Source of the DNA: Candidatus Defluviilinea proxima
Lineage (GTDB): Bacteria > Chloroflexota > Anaerolineae > Anaerolineales > Villigracilaceae
Reading direction: 5' to 3'
DNA: 64,000 nucleotides
Assembly: GCA_016721115.1 (NCBI GenBank)
Contig: JADKIW010000001.1
Location: 4,603,501-4,667,500, forward strand
Shown one piece after another: positions 16,497-26,223 of this stretch (position 1 is the first letter of the stretch; the number at the start of each line of letters is the position of its first letter). The notes under the pieces are model-generated. The model worked only from the letters and a program-made list of their open reading frames with translations. It searched no databases and had not been told where the DNA came from. Made by a program: the position numbers and the translations under genes.

Positions 16497-17987
16497 TCAG
16501 TATGGGAAGTAGGATTGATTTCCCTTGGGGCCAAGTAATTGCGCTATTTTATCCCAGTCACGGTGAAGTTCAAGTCCCCAATTGAGTAGGAGCAGAACAG
16601 CACAAATCACCCCCACCATGACAAGGATTTTTCCAGTCTGCGATTCATGCCATCGGGCGGATAAAGTGTTAAGTCCATTTACCCAAAATTGCGAGGCAAG
16701 AATGGCAATATAAGGGACAAGCGCCAAATGGAAGCGGTCTTCTGCAAGGATGAAGACATGCGGGAGAATATATGCGCCAAATAAAAGCAAAAGCAATTCC
16801 GTTTGTGATGTCCGCTTGAGGAGAGCCAAGCCAAGTGAAGCAGAGACACTAATCACTACAAATGGCAAAAGCAAAATTGCGGAGATGGTCAACAATATCG
16901 GAAGTGGAATGTATCCCAGAATATCGTTTGCATAGAAATACATCAACACACGTTTCTCAAGGCCAAAGAAAAAGCCCAAGCGATTGACTGCCAGCGGCAC
17001 AAATCTTTCAGGTTGTGTTTTGATGAACTCAACAGCTTTTTGTGTGCCAACTTTGTCGCGGACAGCATCATCAAGAATAGGAAGCAGGTCTAAAGATGGG
17101 CCAAAGACAAAAGAGCCGTTCCCCTTTGGGTGATAGCCAAGATATAGGTTATATCCCATCGAGGTTTCAATGCCAGTCAAATTGTGATGGAGCAATGAGT
17201 TACGAACCATCCATGGGGTGATCGTCAACGCAAAGGCGAGAGCTACAAATACTGCGCCGCGTTTTTGTTTGAGAGAGAACCACATCCACAAAACGACAAG
17301 CCCGGCAAATGGAAGAATGACAGAGCGAGTGAGAGCGGTGAGACCGAGGAAGAAGCCAGAAAGGATAAAGGATGAAGGATGAAGGATGAATTTCTCACCA
17401 GCTTTAGGTTCCTCTATTGTTTTCAAAAGAAAGAGGAAAGAAGCAAGGAGAAGAACAAAGAAAGGATTTTCGGTACCAAGGCCGAGAGGATAAACAAGAA
17501 GAAGAGGATATGTAGCAACGATCCAAGCAGATATCTTTGCGGCACGTTCTACCTTCTCGTCTAATAGGAGAGACGAAAATAGTTTCTTTGCCGCCCAATA
17601 TGTCAAAGGCGCGAGTGGCGCTCCAAGAAGAACAACTTGCGCAATGCGCGCGGCGAGGAAGCGCGAGAAACCTGTCCCGCTGAAAAAGTAGACGATGGCG
17701 AGAAAGGCCGGGTACAACGGCGCGCGGAACGAAGTGGGAATGCCGAGGCTGGGATCATAGTCCTTAACGCTGGTCAGGTCGAAGTCCACGAAAGAGGCGA
17801 GTTGTTTTAAGTCCACCTCGGCATACCAGCGGAAACCATGTCCACCCGCGAGACTGCGTGCCAGCATGTCATACTGAAACATGTCATCGAGGCCGATGCC
17901 CAATCCACGCGTGAGCAGGATAGGGATCAGGCGAAAGACAAGTGCAACGATAAAAATTTTGAGGGGAAATGATCTCATATTAAACAT
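16497..17987 (-). CDS. polytopic GT-C/GT39-like glycosyltransferase
   Basis: 496 residues with ten or more hydrophobic segments and the first outer loop GLGIGLDDMFQYDMLARSLAGGHGF, in which the Asp-Asp-type acidic site and the following RSLAGGHGF resemble the ArnT/PMT (GT39) fold that uses polyprenyl-phosphate sugars. Acceptor and sugar are unknown. ATGs exist at 17987 and 17978 and neither has a clear ribosome site. The coding sequence contains a heptanucleotide tandem repeat (17361-17388) encoding FILHPSSFIL, probably an insertion tolerated in a loop. Confidence 0.75.
   Translation of the reverse strand: MFNMRSFPLKIFIVALVFRLIPILLTRGLGIGLDDMFQYDMLARSLAGGHGFRWYAEVDLKQLASFVDFDLTSVKDYDPSLGIPTSFRAPLYPAFLAIVYFFSGTGFSRFLAARIAQVVLLGAPLAPLTYWAAKKLFSSLLLDEKVERAAKISAWIVATYPLLLVYPLGLGTENPFFVLLLASFLFLLKTIEEPKAGEKFILHPSSFILSGFFLGLTALTRSVILPFAGLVVLWMWFSLKQKRGAVFVALAFALTITPWMVRNSLLHHNLTGIETSMGYNLYLGYHPKGNGSFVFGPSLDLLPILDDAVRDKVGTQKAVEFIKTQPERFVPLAVNRLGFFFGLEKRVLMYFYANDILGYIPLPILLTISAILLLPFVVISVSASLGLALLKRTSQTELLLLLFGAYILPHVFILAEDRFHLALVPYIAILASQFWVNGLNTLSARWHESQTGKILVMVGVICAVLLLLNWGLELHRDWDKIAQLLGPKGNQSYFPY
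17361..17388. repeat. heptanucleotide tandem repeat inside a gene
   Basis: Four copies of AAGGATG (first copy AAGGATA) in tandem. On the minus strand they encode HPSSFIL-type peptide within the GT-C protein. Copy number changes of one unit would shift the frame. Confidence 0.85.
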
Positions 17988-18024
17988 AAAACGGATTGCA
18001 CCATTGTACCGTGCAATCCGTTTT
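17988..18024 (-). terminator. terminator of the SET gene
   Basis: A 14-bp perfect stem (17988-18001 with 18011-18024, core CGGATTGCAC/GTGCAATCCG), T-rich on its downstream side. It abuts the start codon of the GT-C gene, so that gene must use a promoter overlapping it or read-through. Confidence 0.8.
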
Positions 18025-18027
18025 ATC

Positions 18028-18558
18028 TTACGCTACGATGTGCATCTTGGCTTTAAGGGCTTCGATACGTCTTGCGAGGTACGGCATGAAGTAGCCGTTA
18101 TATTTTTCCCATAATTCGGGGAGCGACCAATCGGTGCCTTTGACCTGCCCACGGCAATTGGGACTGCCACAATAGCAGTCGAACTCATCGTAATTCGAAC
18201 CATCACACATGGCGTAATCGAAGTTAAGTTCCTCCCCAGCTTCGATATTGCGCATGGCGATCAAACCGATCTGCCCTGTAAACCCAACATTGGGATCACA
18301 GGAATGGTTGAAGCAATCGGTAGGCTCTAAAGGAAGCGGGGCTTCCAAATACAAGCCTTCCTCGATCTGGAGGATGCGTTGCGTGAAGAACTGCATCTTG
18401 GGGTTGAGCTCTTCATGAGCCACGATACGGCCTCCCCACAGGCATATCAACTCGCCTTTCTTGATCGGTTCGCGAGCAAATACGCCGCACCCGCCTTTCT
18501 CTTCAAATACACCCGAGTCACATTTCGGGTTCAGATGGGAATAAAACTGTCCGGTCAT
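18028..18558 (-). CDS. SET domain protein (putative lysine methyltransferase)
   Basis: 176 residues forming a minimal SET domain: KGGCGVFAREPIKKGELICLWGG at the start, the SAM/active-site motif CFNHSCDPNVGF, the GEELNFDYA motif, and a post-SET cysteine cluster CYCGSPNCRG. SET proteins methylate protein lysines; bacterial examples modify ribosomal, chromatin-like or unknown targets. Start at the ATG 18558 is preceded by GAAAGGAT. No obvious substrate gene is adjacent. Horizontal origin from eukaryotes is possible, but many free-living bacteria have this family. Confidence 0.88.
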   Translation of the reverse strand: MTGQFYSHLNPKCDSGVFEEKGGCGVFAREPIKKGELICLWGGRIVAHEELNPKMQFFTQRILQIEEGLYLEAPLPLEPTDCFNHSCDPNVGFTGQIGLIAMRNIEAGEELNFDYAMCDGSNYDEFDCYCGSPNCRGQVKGTDWSLPELWEKYNGYFMPYLARRIEALKAKMHIVA

Positions 18559-19031
18559 TCTATCCTTTCGTTTTTGGTGTAGGCATTTCGCCCAAAATGA
18601 TCTTTGGCAGAGCCAAAGTACAGCACAAATTTCGTAACCACAGAATCAAAAACAGCCAATACAACAGCTCTTAACCACTGTGTTGACTGCATGACGTTAA
18701 GCAGTCCCGCCGCCTCACCAAGTCTGAGTTGGAGGGCGGCGGAAGCCAGATTTTATTCGTGGCGTAATTTAGATGAGGGGCACAAGCATCTGTTCATTCA
18801 CACTCGTGCGAGTCGTTAGAATATAAACTCTCCTTTTAGAATTATCTGCAATTGTAATTGTTCCTGACGTGATGTCAATCTTTTGGTTTGAGGAGTTTTG
18901 GGGGATGAAGAACACGCTTCACTCTTAAGGGAAGTCTGATTCTGTTTCACTCAACTTTATACAAGCTGACAGTTTAATAAAAAACATCGCTTCCCATTCC
19001 CCCAAGCTTGCTTCCGTTAAATCAGCCTTAA
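18559..19031. other. 473-bp intergenic region without a gene
   Basis: No convincing ORF or RNA gene. It holds a 7-bp hairpin CTTTGGC-AGA-GCCAAAG (18602-18618) just upstream of the SET gene and a GC-rich near-palindrome CCGCCGCCTC..GAGGGCGGCGG (about 18707-18742). The SET promoter must lie here. Confidence 0.5.
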
Positions 19032-19853
19032 CTACCCTGAGGCCAGCCCTACCAACGCCCGAAACCCGCTATACGCCTCAGCCATCTCCCTCGCCGAAAA
19101 AGAGACGCGCGTCCCATCTCGCTGAGTGAATGGAATCCGCGAAACTTTGTCGGCCATATCCGAAGTAAAGAATTCCACAGTCACACGTACAGGCACGTCC
19201 AATATAAATGGATCCGGCACGTCACCATCCAACAATCTCTCCACCGCACGCGAAGCAGAAACGAAGATCATTTGCTTTGTCATTGCAGGAGCCAAACATT
19301 CTGCCGCAAACCGTCCTACCGCCTGTTTGACTACTGCTGTTTCCATATCACCCAATGCTTCTACAATTTGTGCACAAGCTGTTTGGTCACCAGATGTCAT
19401 AATCACAGGCACTCCAAAATGGCCGGCCAGCGCCGCATTCAAACCGTATTCCCCGGTCAAAATATCATTTAGCCATACATTGGCAACCGTTGCCGATGAC
19501 CAGGTGTGATCAAGGACTGCATTTGGTGTTCCATTACGTGCGTGATACCCAATAAAGAAAACCCCATCTACTGTTTCATCAATTCCTTGCATCATCGAAA
19601 AGGGAGCAGGCGACCCTGTATTCAGTCGCGCACGCGGGTCAAGCTCTTCGATCAAGATATTGGAACCGTCCCAATGTCCATCTGCAACAATGATCTCATC
19701 CGCACCCGCTTCCATCGCCCCACGGATCGCGGCATTCACATCCTGTGTCATCAACTTACGAAATCGCGCATATTCTGCATGGCCCGGCGTGACTTGCTCC
19801 CATGTGGTCACGCCCGTAATTCCCTCCATGTCTGCGGCAACAAGGATCTTCAT
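19032..19853 (-). CDS. M55-family D-aminopeptidase (DppA-like)
   Basis: 273 residues beginning MKILVAADMEGITGVTTWEQ, the diagnostic DppA start with Asp-x-Glu zinc ligands; further ligand motifs are DGHWDG and GYHARNG, and the segment VIMTSGDQTACAQ is also typical. DppA is a decameric zinc peptidase with specificity for D-amino acid peptides; actual substrate unknown. The frame extends to 19865 with a TTG, but GGAG is placed correctly for the ATG at 19853. It follows the DUF4870-like gene closely (same strand). Confidence 0.9.
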   Translation of the reverse strand: MKILVAADMEGITGVTTWEQVTPGHAEYARFRKLMTQDVNAAIRGAMEAGADEIIVADGHWDGSNILIEELDPRARLNTGSPAPFSMMQGIDETVDGVFFIGYHARNGTPNAVLDHTWSSATVANVWLNDILTGEYGLNAALAGHFGVPVIMTSGDQTACAQIVEALGDMETAVVKQAVGRFAAECLAPAMTKQMIFVSASRAVERLLDGDVPDPFILDVPVRVTVEFFTSDMADKVSRIPFTQRDGTRVSFSAREMAEAYSGFRALVGLASG

Positions 19854-19871
19854 TTCATTCTCCAATCCACA

Positions 19872-20786
19872 TTACTGTTTCGCCAAGCGTTTCTCCAACA
19901 ACCGTCCGATCCATGGATAGCGATATTCATCACCTTTGAGCACACGGTAGCCAGCCCACTGACCCATGATATGCAACAAAGGCACGATCAACATGACAAC
20001 CGAGGCACAAAGCATGGAAACCAAAAACACGATCATGCTCGTCATTACAGCAGGCGATTCAAAGTCCAGCGCACCGGATGTTCCTATGGATGCCAGAAAA
20101 AATAATGCCCCACCGAAGCATATGATTCCCGCTCCAAAATAAAGGAGCAGAGTCCCTGCCTGAAACACAAATGCTTGCACAGCCTGAAACTTCAGGAACC
20201 AACTACGCTTCCCCTGCATCATCCACGCTATGACAGGTGTCAGCATTCCCCAAAAAATGATGATGACGCTGAAATGTCCCATTGCGGCAACCCAACGGTC
20301 TTCATGATCTTCGATTAACCATGTTTGTTCTTCATTTGAAGTTATCGTGTCATATCCCAGATAACGAGCAAGTTTATTCCCCATCAACGGATAGCGGAAA
20401 TCTTTCCCCAAAGCACAAGTGATTGCCGCAATGATTGGCAATGCAAAATAAAGGCCCATCAAACCGAACATGACCGCGAAATGTCCACCCATCCCCATGG
20501 CAGTCAATGATCCAAAGTCCGCGCCATTATTGGCCGCCGCAACCATCTTCGAGAGTGTACTGAGAGACTGCACAACAACGATCACCAATGCGACCAGGAT
20601 CCAGATCGTATATCCCAACGACTGATACCCAAGTGCCTGCAAACTTTGGAAGGCTACATAATTTGATTTCCGCCTGTAACTCGACCAACCTACAATGGGA
20701 AGCACCAGTCCTACCCCCATCGTTAGGGCAGAAAGATGAGCGATAGCTGACCAGATGCGATCTTCCGTTGTAGGCGTGTTATTCAT
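19872..20786 (-). CDS. membrane protein with two DUF4870-like halves
   Basis: 304 residues, about seven to eight hydrophobic segments. Two halves start similarly: EDRIWSAIAHLSALTMGVGLVLPIV at 8 and EDRWVAAMGHFSVIIIFWGMLTPVI at about 162, each followed by a KSNYVAFQSLQALGYQ / RSWFLKFQAVQAFVFQ segment. That pattern (helix, charged turn, FQxxQA) is DUF4870. The protein appears to come from an internal duplication. Function unknown. Confidence 0.75.
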   Translation of the reverse strand: MNNTPTTEDRIWSAIAHLSALTMGVGLVLPIVGWSSYRRKSNYVAFQSLQALGYQSLGYTIWILVALVIVVVQSLSTLSKMVAAANNGADFGSLTAMGMGGHFAVMFGLMGLYFALPIIAAITCALGKDFRYPLMGNKLARYLGYDTITSNEEQTWLIEDHEDRWVAAMGHFSVIIIFWGMLTPVIAWMMQGKRSWFLKFQAVQAFVFQAGTLLLYFGAGIICFGGALFFLASIGTSGALDFESPAVMTSMIVFLVSMLCASVVMLIVPLLHIMGQWAGYRVLKGDEYRYPWIGRLLEKRLAKQ

Positions 20787-20895
20787 GGAATGGTCTCGAT
20801 ATTAGAGTAGGATGTGAAAATATACAACGCTATTCCTCGATTTTATCAGACAGTCCCCTAGCGGGTATAATCCCCTCATCAACCCGGAGAATTGG

Positions 20896-22065
20896 ATGAC
20901 TAACCTTGCACTTTTCCCTCTAAGTGACGAACACAAAATGATCCGTGATGCCGCCAATGATTTTGCGCAGAACGAGATCGTGCCGATTGCCGCCGAGTTT
21001 GATGAAAGCGGCGAATTCCCACATGCAACGATCAAGAAGATGGGAGCTATGGGCTTTATGGGCATTGAGGTCCCTGAAGAATATGGCGGCGCTGGCATGG
21101 ACACGCTTGCCTATGTTCTCGCTCTTGAGGAGATCAGCAAAGCGGATGCATCGCACGGTGTCATTATGTCGGTGAACAACTCACTATACTGTCATGGCAT
21201 TCTCAAGTTTGGGACGGAAGAGCAAAAGAAAAAATTCATCACCCCCATCGCGTCCGGTAAATGTATCGGTGCATACTCATTGACCGAGCCGCAATCCGGC
21301 TCCGATGCAGGGACAATGAAATCCCGTGCCACGCTAGACGGCGATCATTACATCCTGAATGGACGCAAATCCTGGGTCACAAGCGGGCCTGTCGCTGATT
21401 ATTATGTTGTCTTCATGATGACGGCCCCAGAGAAAAAGCAAAAAGGCGTGAGTGCATTTCTTGTGGAAGCAAACACGCCCGGCTTGATACGCGGAAAGAA
21501 AGAACCAAAGCTTGGCATCCGTGCATCGGCGACGAGTGAATTGATCTTTGAAAACTGTCATGTCCCTGTGGGAAACCGTTTAGGCGAGGAAGGCGACGGA
21601 TTCAAGATCGCCATGACCGTACTGGACGCCGGCCGGATTGGCATTGCGACACAAGCGCTTGGGATCGCAGAAGCGGCTTATGAAGCGGCACGCAGGTATA
21701 CGGTCGAGAGAGAAGCGTTTGGTCAACCTATAGGAGCATTTCAGGGAACAGGATTCAAGATCGCGGATATGAAAACACGCATCGAAGCATCCCGCTTATT
21801 GATTTATAATGCTGCGCTTGCAAAGATAAAGTCGAAAGAAACAGGCGCTCGCTATTCGCTGGAAGCGTCCATGGCAAAACTGTTCGCATCAGAGACTGCG
21901 ATGTATGTCACGCATCAAGCTGTGCAGATCCATGGCGGCATGGGCTACAGCAAAGAATTACCAGTGGAACGTTACTTCCGCGATGCCAAGATCACAGAGA
22001 TATACGAGGGAACAAGCGAGATACAAAGACTCGTTATATCAAGAAGTGAAATGGGGTTGAAATAA
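20896..22065 (+). CDS. acyl-CoA dehydrogenase
   Basis: FAD-dependent alpha,beta-dehydrogenation of acyl-CoA. The 389 residues have the usual N-terminal helical, middle beta and C-terminal helical domains; signatures are GAYSLTEPQSGSDAG, the FAD-contact IHGGMGYSKELPVERYFRDAKI and IYEGTSEIQ with the catalytic Glu of short-chain types. The ATG at 20896 has GGAG six bases upstream. It stands ahead of an acyl-CoA carboxylase cluster, suggesting branched-chain amino acid or odd-chain fatty acid breakdown, though two membrane protein genes intervene. Confidence 0.95.
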   Translation: MTNLALFPLSDEHKMIRDAANDFAQNEIVPIAAEFDESGEFPHATIKKMGAMGFMGIEVPEEYGGAGMDTLAYVLALEEISKADASHGVIMSVNNSLYCHGILKFGTEEQKKKFITPIASGKCIGAYSLTEPQSGSDAGTMKSRATLDGDHYILNGRKSWVTSGPVADYYVVFMMTAPEKKQKGVSAFLVEANTPGLIRGKKEPKLGIRASATSELIFENCHVPVGNRLGEEGDGFKIAMTVLDAGRIGIATQALGIAEAAYEAARRYTVEREAFGQPIGAFQGTGFKIADMKTRIEASRLLIYNAALAKIKSKETGARYSLEASMAKLFASETAMYVTHQAVQIHGGMGYSKELPVERYFRDAKITEIYEGTSEIQRLVISRSEMGLK

Positions 22066-22106
22066 CCTCGTACCAAAACAGAAAGATGATTTGAGATATT
22101 TTGTAA

Positions 22107-24170
22107 ATGAAACGAATTCATTGGTTTGAGATTCTATTGATCGTTGTTGTCATGTCGATCAGCCTGTATGCGGCTTTGTCAGACGCGCAAAATTTGTCGA
22201 TGCGTTGGTTCACACGCGATGATGCATATTATTACTTCAAGGTCGCTCAAAACATTAGCGAGGGACATGGCTCCACGTTTGACGGCATCAACCCCACAAA
22301 CGGATATCACCCTCTCTGGCTTTGGATCTGCGTCCCCATCTTCGCTCTTGCACGCTTCGACCTGATCCTGCCTCTCCGAATCCTTCTCCTTGTACTGGGC
22401 GGGTTCTCAGCCGGAACGGCTATCCTACTCTTTCGCCTGCTTGGAAAGGTATTCACCCCAGCCATCGGGGCTATCGCCGCCATCTATTGGGTGTTCAGCC
22501 TTGATGTTCTGGACCGGGTTTACAAGCAAGGATTGGAAACCGGTGTTGCGGCTTTCTTCATCATGTTATTTGTGTATAAATTATTTGAATTTGAAATCAC
22601 ATGGAGAAAAGAACCTGTATCTACAAAACAACTGGCAATATTGGGTTTGATCGCAGTGCTTGTCATGTTCAGTCGGCTCGACCTGGTGTTCCTGGTCGGA
22701 TTGGCGGGTATTACGGTCGTCTTTCGCAAGCACCCGCTTCGATACCTGCTTCCTCTTGATATAGCTTTTATCTTTATCTCCGTCTTGCTTTCCATGATCC
22801 TGCGCGTGACTTTTGATAAATACTATAAATTTTCCGATGCGGCTGTTGTCATGATCGCCTTAAGTTTGATCATCAAAATTCCCGCCGCATATTTGTCAGG
22901 GTTATATCAACACACAACGATCACAAACGTCCGTAGCCTTTTGAAACAGCTAATCCTCTTTGGCGTATCATCATCCGCAATCGTTGGGGCGCTCATGATC
23001 GTCATTACGCCAATTGGCCACTTTGAAGGATTCCCACGTGCCGTCATTTTTTACGACCTGGCAATAACACTTCTCTTCTTCGGGGGGATCAGGTTGGGTA
23101 TCTTGGGAGTGCGAACCAATACAACCAAAGTCACCGCTGAAGAATCTCCGCTTAAACAAATAGCCTCAAATTGGAAAACCTGGCTAACCGAGAGTTCGAT
23201 CTATTATGGCGTTGTATTGGGTGCGCTTGCTGTTTACATGCTATGGAATAAGCTCGCCTTCGGGACATCTTCACCGGTGAGCGGGCAGATCAAGCGTTGG
23301 TGGGGTTCTCTAAGCGGCCAAGTCTATGGTGGGCATGTACGCGAAGTACTCGGCTTCTTCGGCATAGATTATTCCAGCAGCGCCAACGCCTGGCATCCAG
23401 TCTCAACTATTCTCGGCGCATGGATCGAACGTTTTTATAAAATAGGCATCTCTGATGTTTATCGCTATCTAATCGTTCTCAGCGTCTTTGCGTTGGTTTT
23501 CTATATCAGACTTCTGATGGATAAACAAAAGGGGAAAAGCACCCTTATCCAATTGAGCATCATTCCGCTCTTAGCCGGGGCATGGTTACAAGTACTCTCA
23601 TATCATATGACAGGGTATTCGGCCTATAAAGAGTGGTACTGGACCAGCCAACTGCTGATCAATGTGCTTGTGCTCAGCATGATCGCAGGTATGGTATTCC
23701 AAACCTTTCGTAAATACCCGGCTTCTGTAATTACTCTTTGGATAGCCGCTGGCGTCATTGGACTTAGCATGGGCTCATCGTACTGGACATATGTTGCGCG
23801 TGTGATGCCCTACAATGAAACATCAGCAAACACACCCTACAACGATATCGCGACCTTTCTCGAAGAACATACCGAACCCGGAAGCATTATCGGCATGACC
23901 GGCGGCGGTAACGCAGGGTACTTCATCCATGACCGTACCGTCGTCAACATGGATGGCTTGATCAACAGCTACGCGTACTTTCATCTTTTACAAAAACGGG
24001 AGGCCGGAAAGTATTTTATGGATATGGGCATGGATTACATCCTTGCCAACATCGAGATCCTTGGCGACCTGCCCTATAAACGTCAATTTGAACCCTATTA
24101 TCAGTGGACAAATCAACGGTATGGCGGCAAGGAACTTATCCGCTATAACCCAAACCTGCCCGGGGACTGA
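22107..24170 (+). CDS. large polytopic membrane protein, GT-C-like
   Basis: 687 residues with a dozen or so hydrophobic segments. The first loop has RWFTRDDAYYYFKVAQNISEGHGSTFDGINPTNGYHPLW, where the Asp-Asp and the GINPTNGYHPLW motif are typical of uncharacterised GT-C-like proteins of many bacteria; the C-terminal soluble part ends PYYQWTNQRYGGKELIRY. Probably a lipid-linked-sugar glycosyltransferase at the outer face, but acceptor and donor are unknown. Starts 41 nt after the dehydrogenase; a GC hairpin (24159-24187) spans the stop. Confidence 0.72.
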   Translation: MKRIHWFEILLIVVVMSISLYAALSDAQNLSMRWFTRDDAYYYFKVAQNISEGHGSTFDGINPTNGYHPLWLWICVPIFALARFDLILPLRILLLVLGGFSAGTAILLFRLLGKVFTPAIGAIAAIYWVFSLDVLDRVYKQGLETGVAAFFIMLFVYKLFEFEITWRKEPVSTKQLAILGLIAVLVMFSRLDLVFLVGLAGITVVFRKHPLRYLLPLDIAFIFISVLLSMILRVTFDKYYKFSDAAVVMIALSLIIKIPAAYLSGLYQHTTITNVRSLLKQLILFGVSSSAIVGALMIVITPIGHFEGFPRAVIFYDLAITLLFFGGIRLGILGVRTNTTKVTAEESPLKQIASNWKTWLTESSIYYGVVLGALAVYMLWNKLAFGTSSPVSGQIKRWWGSLSGQVYGGHVREVLGFFGIDYSSSANAWHPVSTILGAWIERFYKIGISDVYRYLIVLSVFALVFYIRLLMDKQKGKSTLIQLSIIPLLAGAWLQVLSYHMTGYSAYKEWYWTSQLLINVLVLSMIAGMVFQTFRKYPASVITLWIAAGVIGLSMGSSYWTYVARVMPYNETSANTPYNDIATFLEEHTEPGSIIGMTGGGNAGYFIHDRTVVNMDGLINSYAYFHLLQKREAGKYFMDMGMDYILANIEILGDLPYKRQFEPYYQWTNQRYGGKELIRYNPNLPGD

Positions 24171-24219
24171 ACGGCTCATCCCCCGGGTAAGCCTGATTCT
24201 GTTTCGAAAAACCTGATCC

Positions 24220-24663
24220 ATGCCTATAAAACAACGATCTTTCGGTGTAACCCTGCTCCTATGGATGGTGTTAATCCTGTCAGCGTGGGGCGTGATTCGT
24301 GTTGTCACGGCCCTGCGCGCATGGGACGTGTTGAACGAATTCGACGCAAGCCTCAGCCCGCTATATCTATCCATAACGGGAGCAGGCTGGGTTGCGGTAG
24401 GATGCGCGCTTCTCGCGGGCATATGGAATTCGAAGGCATGGACACGTCCAACAATCGCCATATCCGCATTGCTTTGGCTGATAGAATATTGGATCGAACG
24501 TGTCTTCTTTCAAGCACCCAGGGCAAATCTGCCGTTTGCATTGACGTGTTCGATAGTGGTCATCTTTATTACATGGATTTTAATAGTACTTCCAGGAACG
24601 ATATCTTTTTTTACAAAAAGCGAGGAACATGAGCACCCAGTCGAAAAACCAACTTCTGAATGA
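24220..24663 (+). CDS. small membrane protein of unknown function
   Basis: 147 residues with four hydrophobic helices (about 9-28, 47-67, 76-92, 105-127) and a charged tail [15 protein letters not shown] do not recognise the family. Its 3' end overlaps the start of the carboxyltransferase gene by 35 nt in another frame, which suggests translational linkage. No good ribosome site is seen at the ATG. Confidence 0.6.
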   Translation: MPIKQRSFGVTLLLWMVLILSAWGVIRVVTALRAWDVLNEFDASLSPLYLSITGAGWVAVGCALLAGIWNSKAWTRPTIAISALLWLIEYWIERVFFQAPRANLPFALTCSIVVIFITWILIVLPGTISFFTKSEEHEHPVEKPTSE

Positions 24664-26179
24664 GAAAAAAGCGCGATCGCGTTTAGGCGGCGGCGCAGAA
24701 CGAATTGAAACCCAACACAAAAAGGGACGGCTGACCGCACGCGAACGCATCGACCTTTTGCTCGACAAAGGTTCGTTCCGTGAGGTGGATGCATTCGTCC
24801 AGCATCGTACGTATGATTTCGATCTTGACCAGCAGAAATTTATGAGTGACTCGGTGGTGACCGGCTGGGGAACCATTGAGGGACGTTTGATCTATATCTT
24901 TTCGCAGGACTTCACGGTCTTTGGTGGTAGCTTGGGCGAAGTCCATGCGGAGAAGATCTGCAAGATCATGGATATGGCAATGAAGAACGGCGCACCCGTG
25001 ATCGGATTGAACGATTCAGGTGGCGCACGCATTCAAGAAGGTGTTGTCTCGCTGGCAGGTTATGGTGAGATCTTTTTACGAAATACAATGGCATCAGGTG
25101 TCATTCCACAGATCAGCGTCATTATGGGACCCTGCGCCGGCGGCGCGGTCTACTCCCCTGCCCTGACAGACTTTATCTTTATGACACGCGATTCTTCATA
25201 TATGTTCGTGACAGGACCCGACATCGTCAAAGCCGCAACGCACGAAGAAGTGGACTTTGAAGGCTTGGGCGGCGCGTCCATCCATGCAGAGAAATCAGGC
25301 GTTTGTCATATCGCCGCAGACAGCGAACAGGATACGTTGTACCTCGTTCGCAAGTTGTTATCCTTCCTCCCCCAAAACAACATGGAAGATGCTCCCTTCG
25401 TGAACAGCGGAGATGATCCACTACGAACGGAAGATGCACTGAACACGATCATCCCTGATGATGCGAATAAACCTTACGACATGCGAGAAGTGATCAGCAT
25501 GGTGGTCGATAAAGGCGAGTTCATGGAAATACAGGAAGGATATGCGGGCAATATTCTGATCGGGTTTGCGCGTTTGGGCGGACACACTGTCGGCATTGTG
25601 GCGAACCAACCCGATGTATTGGCTGGCGTACTGGACATAAAATCCTCTGAAAAAGCGGGACGTTTCATCCGTTTTTGTGATGCGTTCAACATCGCAGTTG
25701 TGACATTTGTAGACACGCCCGGATACCTACCGGGCACCGATCAGGAACATCACGGCGTCATCCGTCGTGGCGCGAAGTTGTTGTATGCCTACTGCGAAGC
25801 GACCGTTCCCAAGTTGACTGTCATCACACGCAAGGCTTATGGCGGCGCGTATCTGGTAATGAGCAGTAAGCACCTCCGCGGTGATTTGAACCTAGCATGG
25901 CCCAGCGCGGAAATTGCCGTGATGGGACCTGACGGTGCAGTGGGCAAGGTCTTCAGCAAAGAACTGAAGTCTGCTCGCAACCCCGATGCAAAGAAAAAGG
26001 AATTGATCGAAGAGTACCGCGAAAAATTCGCCAACCCCTACGTGGCGGCAGAACGCGGTTACATTGACGATGTTATCGAGCCAAAGGAAACACGTCCGCG
26101 CTTGATCAATGCGTTGGAGATGTTGAGCAACAAACGCGATTCGAATCCCGCCAAGAAGCACGGGAATATTCCGTTGTAA
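24629..26179 (+). CDS. acyl-CoA carboxylase, carboxyltransferase subunit (propionyl/methylcrotonyl type)
   Basis: 516 residues with both crotonase-like carboxyltransferase halves: [16 protein letters not shown] and [16 protein letters not shown] in the N-half, [40 protein letters not shown] and the acyl-CoA loop [13 protein letters not shown] in the C-half. This is closest to propionyl-CoA carboxylase beta. The start at 24629 has GAGG a few bases upstream. It forms a cluster with the biotin carboxylase and biotin carrier subunits; propionyl- to methylmalonyl-CoA (or acetyl- to malonyl-CoA) conversion is expected. Confidence 0.93.
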   Translation: MSTQSKNQLLNEKKARSRLGGGAERIETQHKKGRLTARERIDLLLDKGSFREVDAFVQHRTYDFDLDQQKFMSDSVVTGWGTIEGRLIYIFSQDFTVFGGSLGEVHAEKICKIMDMAMKNGAPVIGLNDSGGARIQEGVVSLAGYGEIFLRNTMASGVIPQISVIMGPCAGGAVYSPALTDFIFMTRDSSYMFVTGPDIVKAATHEEVDFEGLGGASIHAEKSGVCHIAADSEQDTLYLVRKLLSFLPQNNMEDAPFVNSGDDPLRTEDALNTIIPDDANKPYDMREVISMVVDKGEFMEIQEGYAGNILIGFARLGGHTVGIVANQPDVLAGVLDIKSSEKAGRFIRFCDAFNIAVVTFVDTPGYLPGTDQEHHGVIRRGAKLLYAYCEATVPKLTVITRKAYGGAYLVMSSKHLRGDLNLAWPSAEIAVMGPDGAVGKVFSKELKSARNPDAKKKELIEEYREKFANPYVAAERGYIDDVIEPKETRPRLINALEMLSNKRDSNPAKKHGNIPL

Positions 26180-26183
26180 TTCC

Positions 26184-26211
26184 GTAGGGAACGGCAGCTG
26201 CCGTTCCCTAC
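26184..26211. repeat. perfect 28-bp palindrome between carboxylase genes
   Basis: GTAGGGAACGGCAG joined directly to its reverse complement, in the 44-nt gap between the carboxyltransferase and biotin carboxylase genes. It would form a strong RNA hairpin without a T-tract, so it is more likely a REP-like element or a stability/attenuation hairpin than a full terminator. Confidence 0.8.
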
Positions 26212-26223
26212 AAAGGTGACATT

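Noticed and set aside
18559..19031. A second attC-like site (TCTTAAC ... GTTAGAA)
   Set aside because: Boxes do not fit RYYYAAC/GTTRRRY and the inner arms do not pair.
20876..20881. TATAAT before the acyl-CoA dehydrogenase as its promoter
   Set aside because: The start point it predicts would lie beyond the ribosome-binding GGAG, and no -35 is placed correctly.
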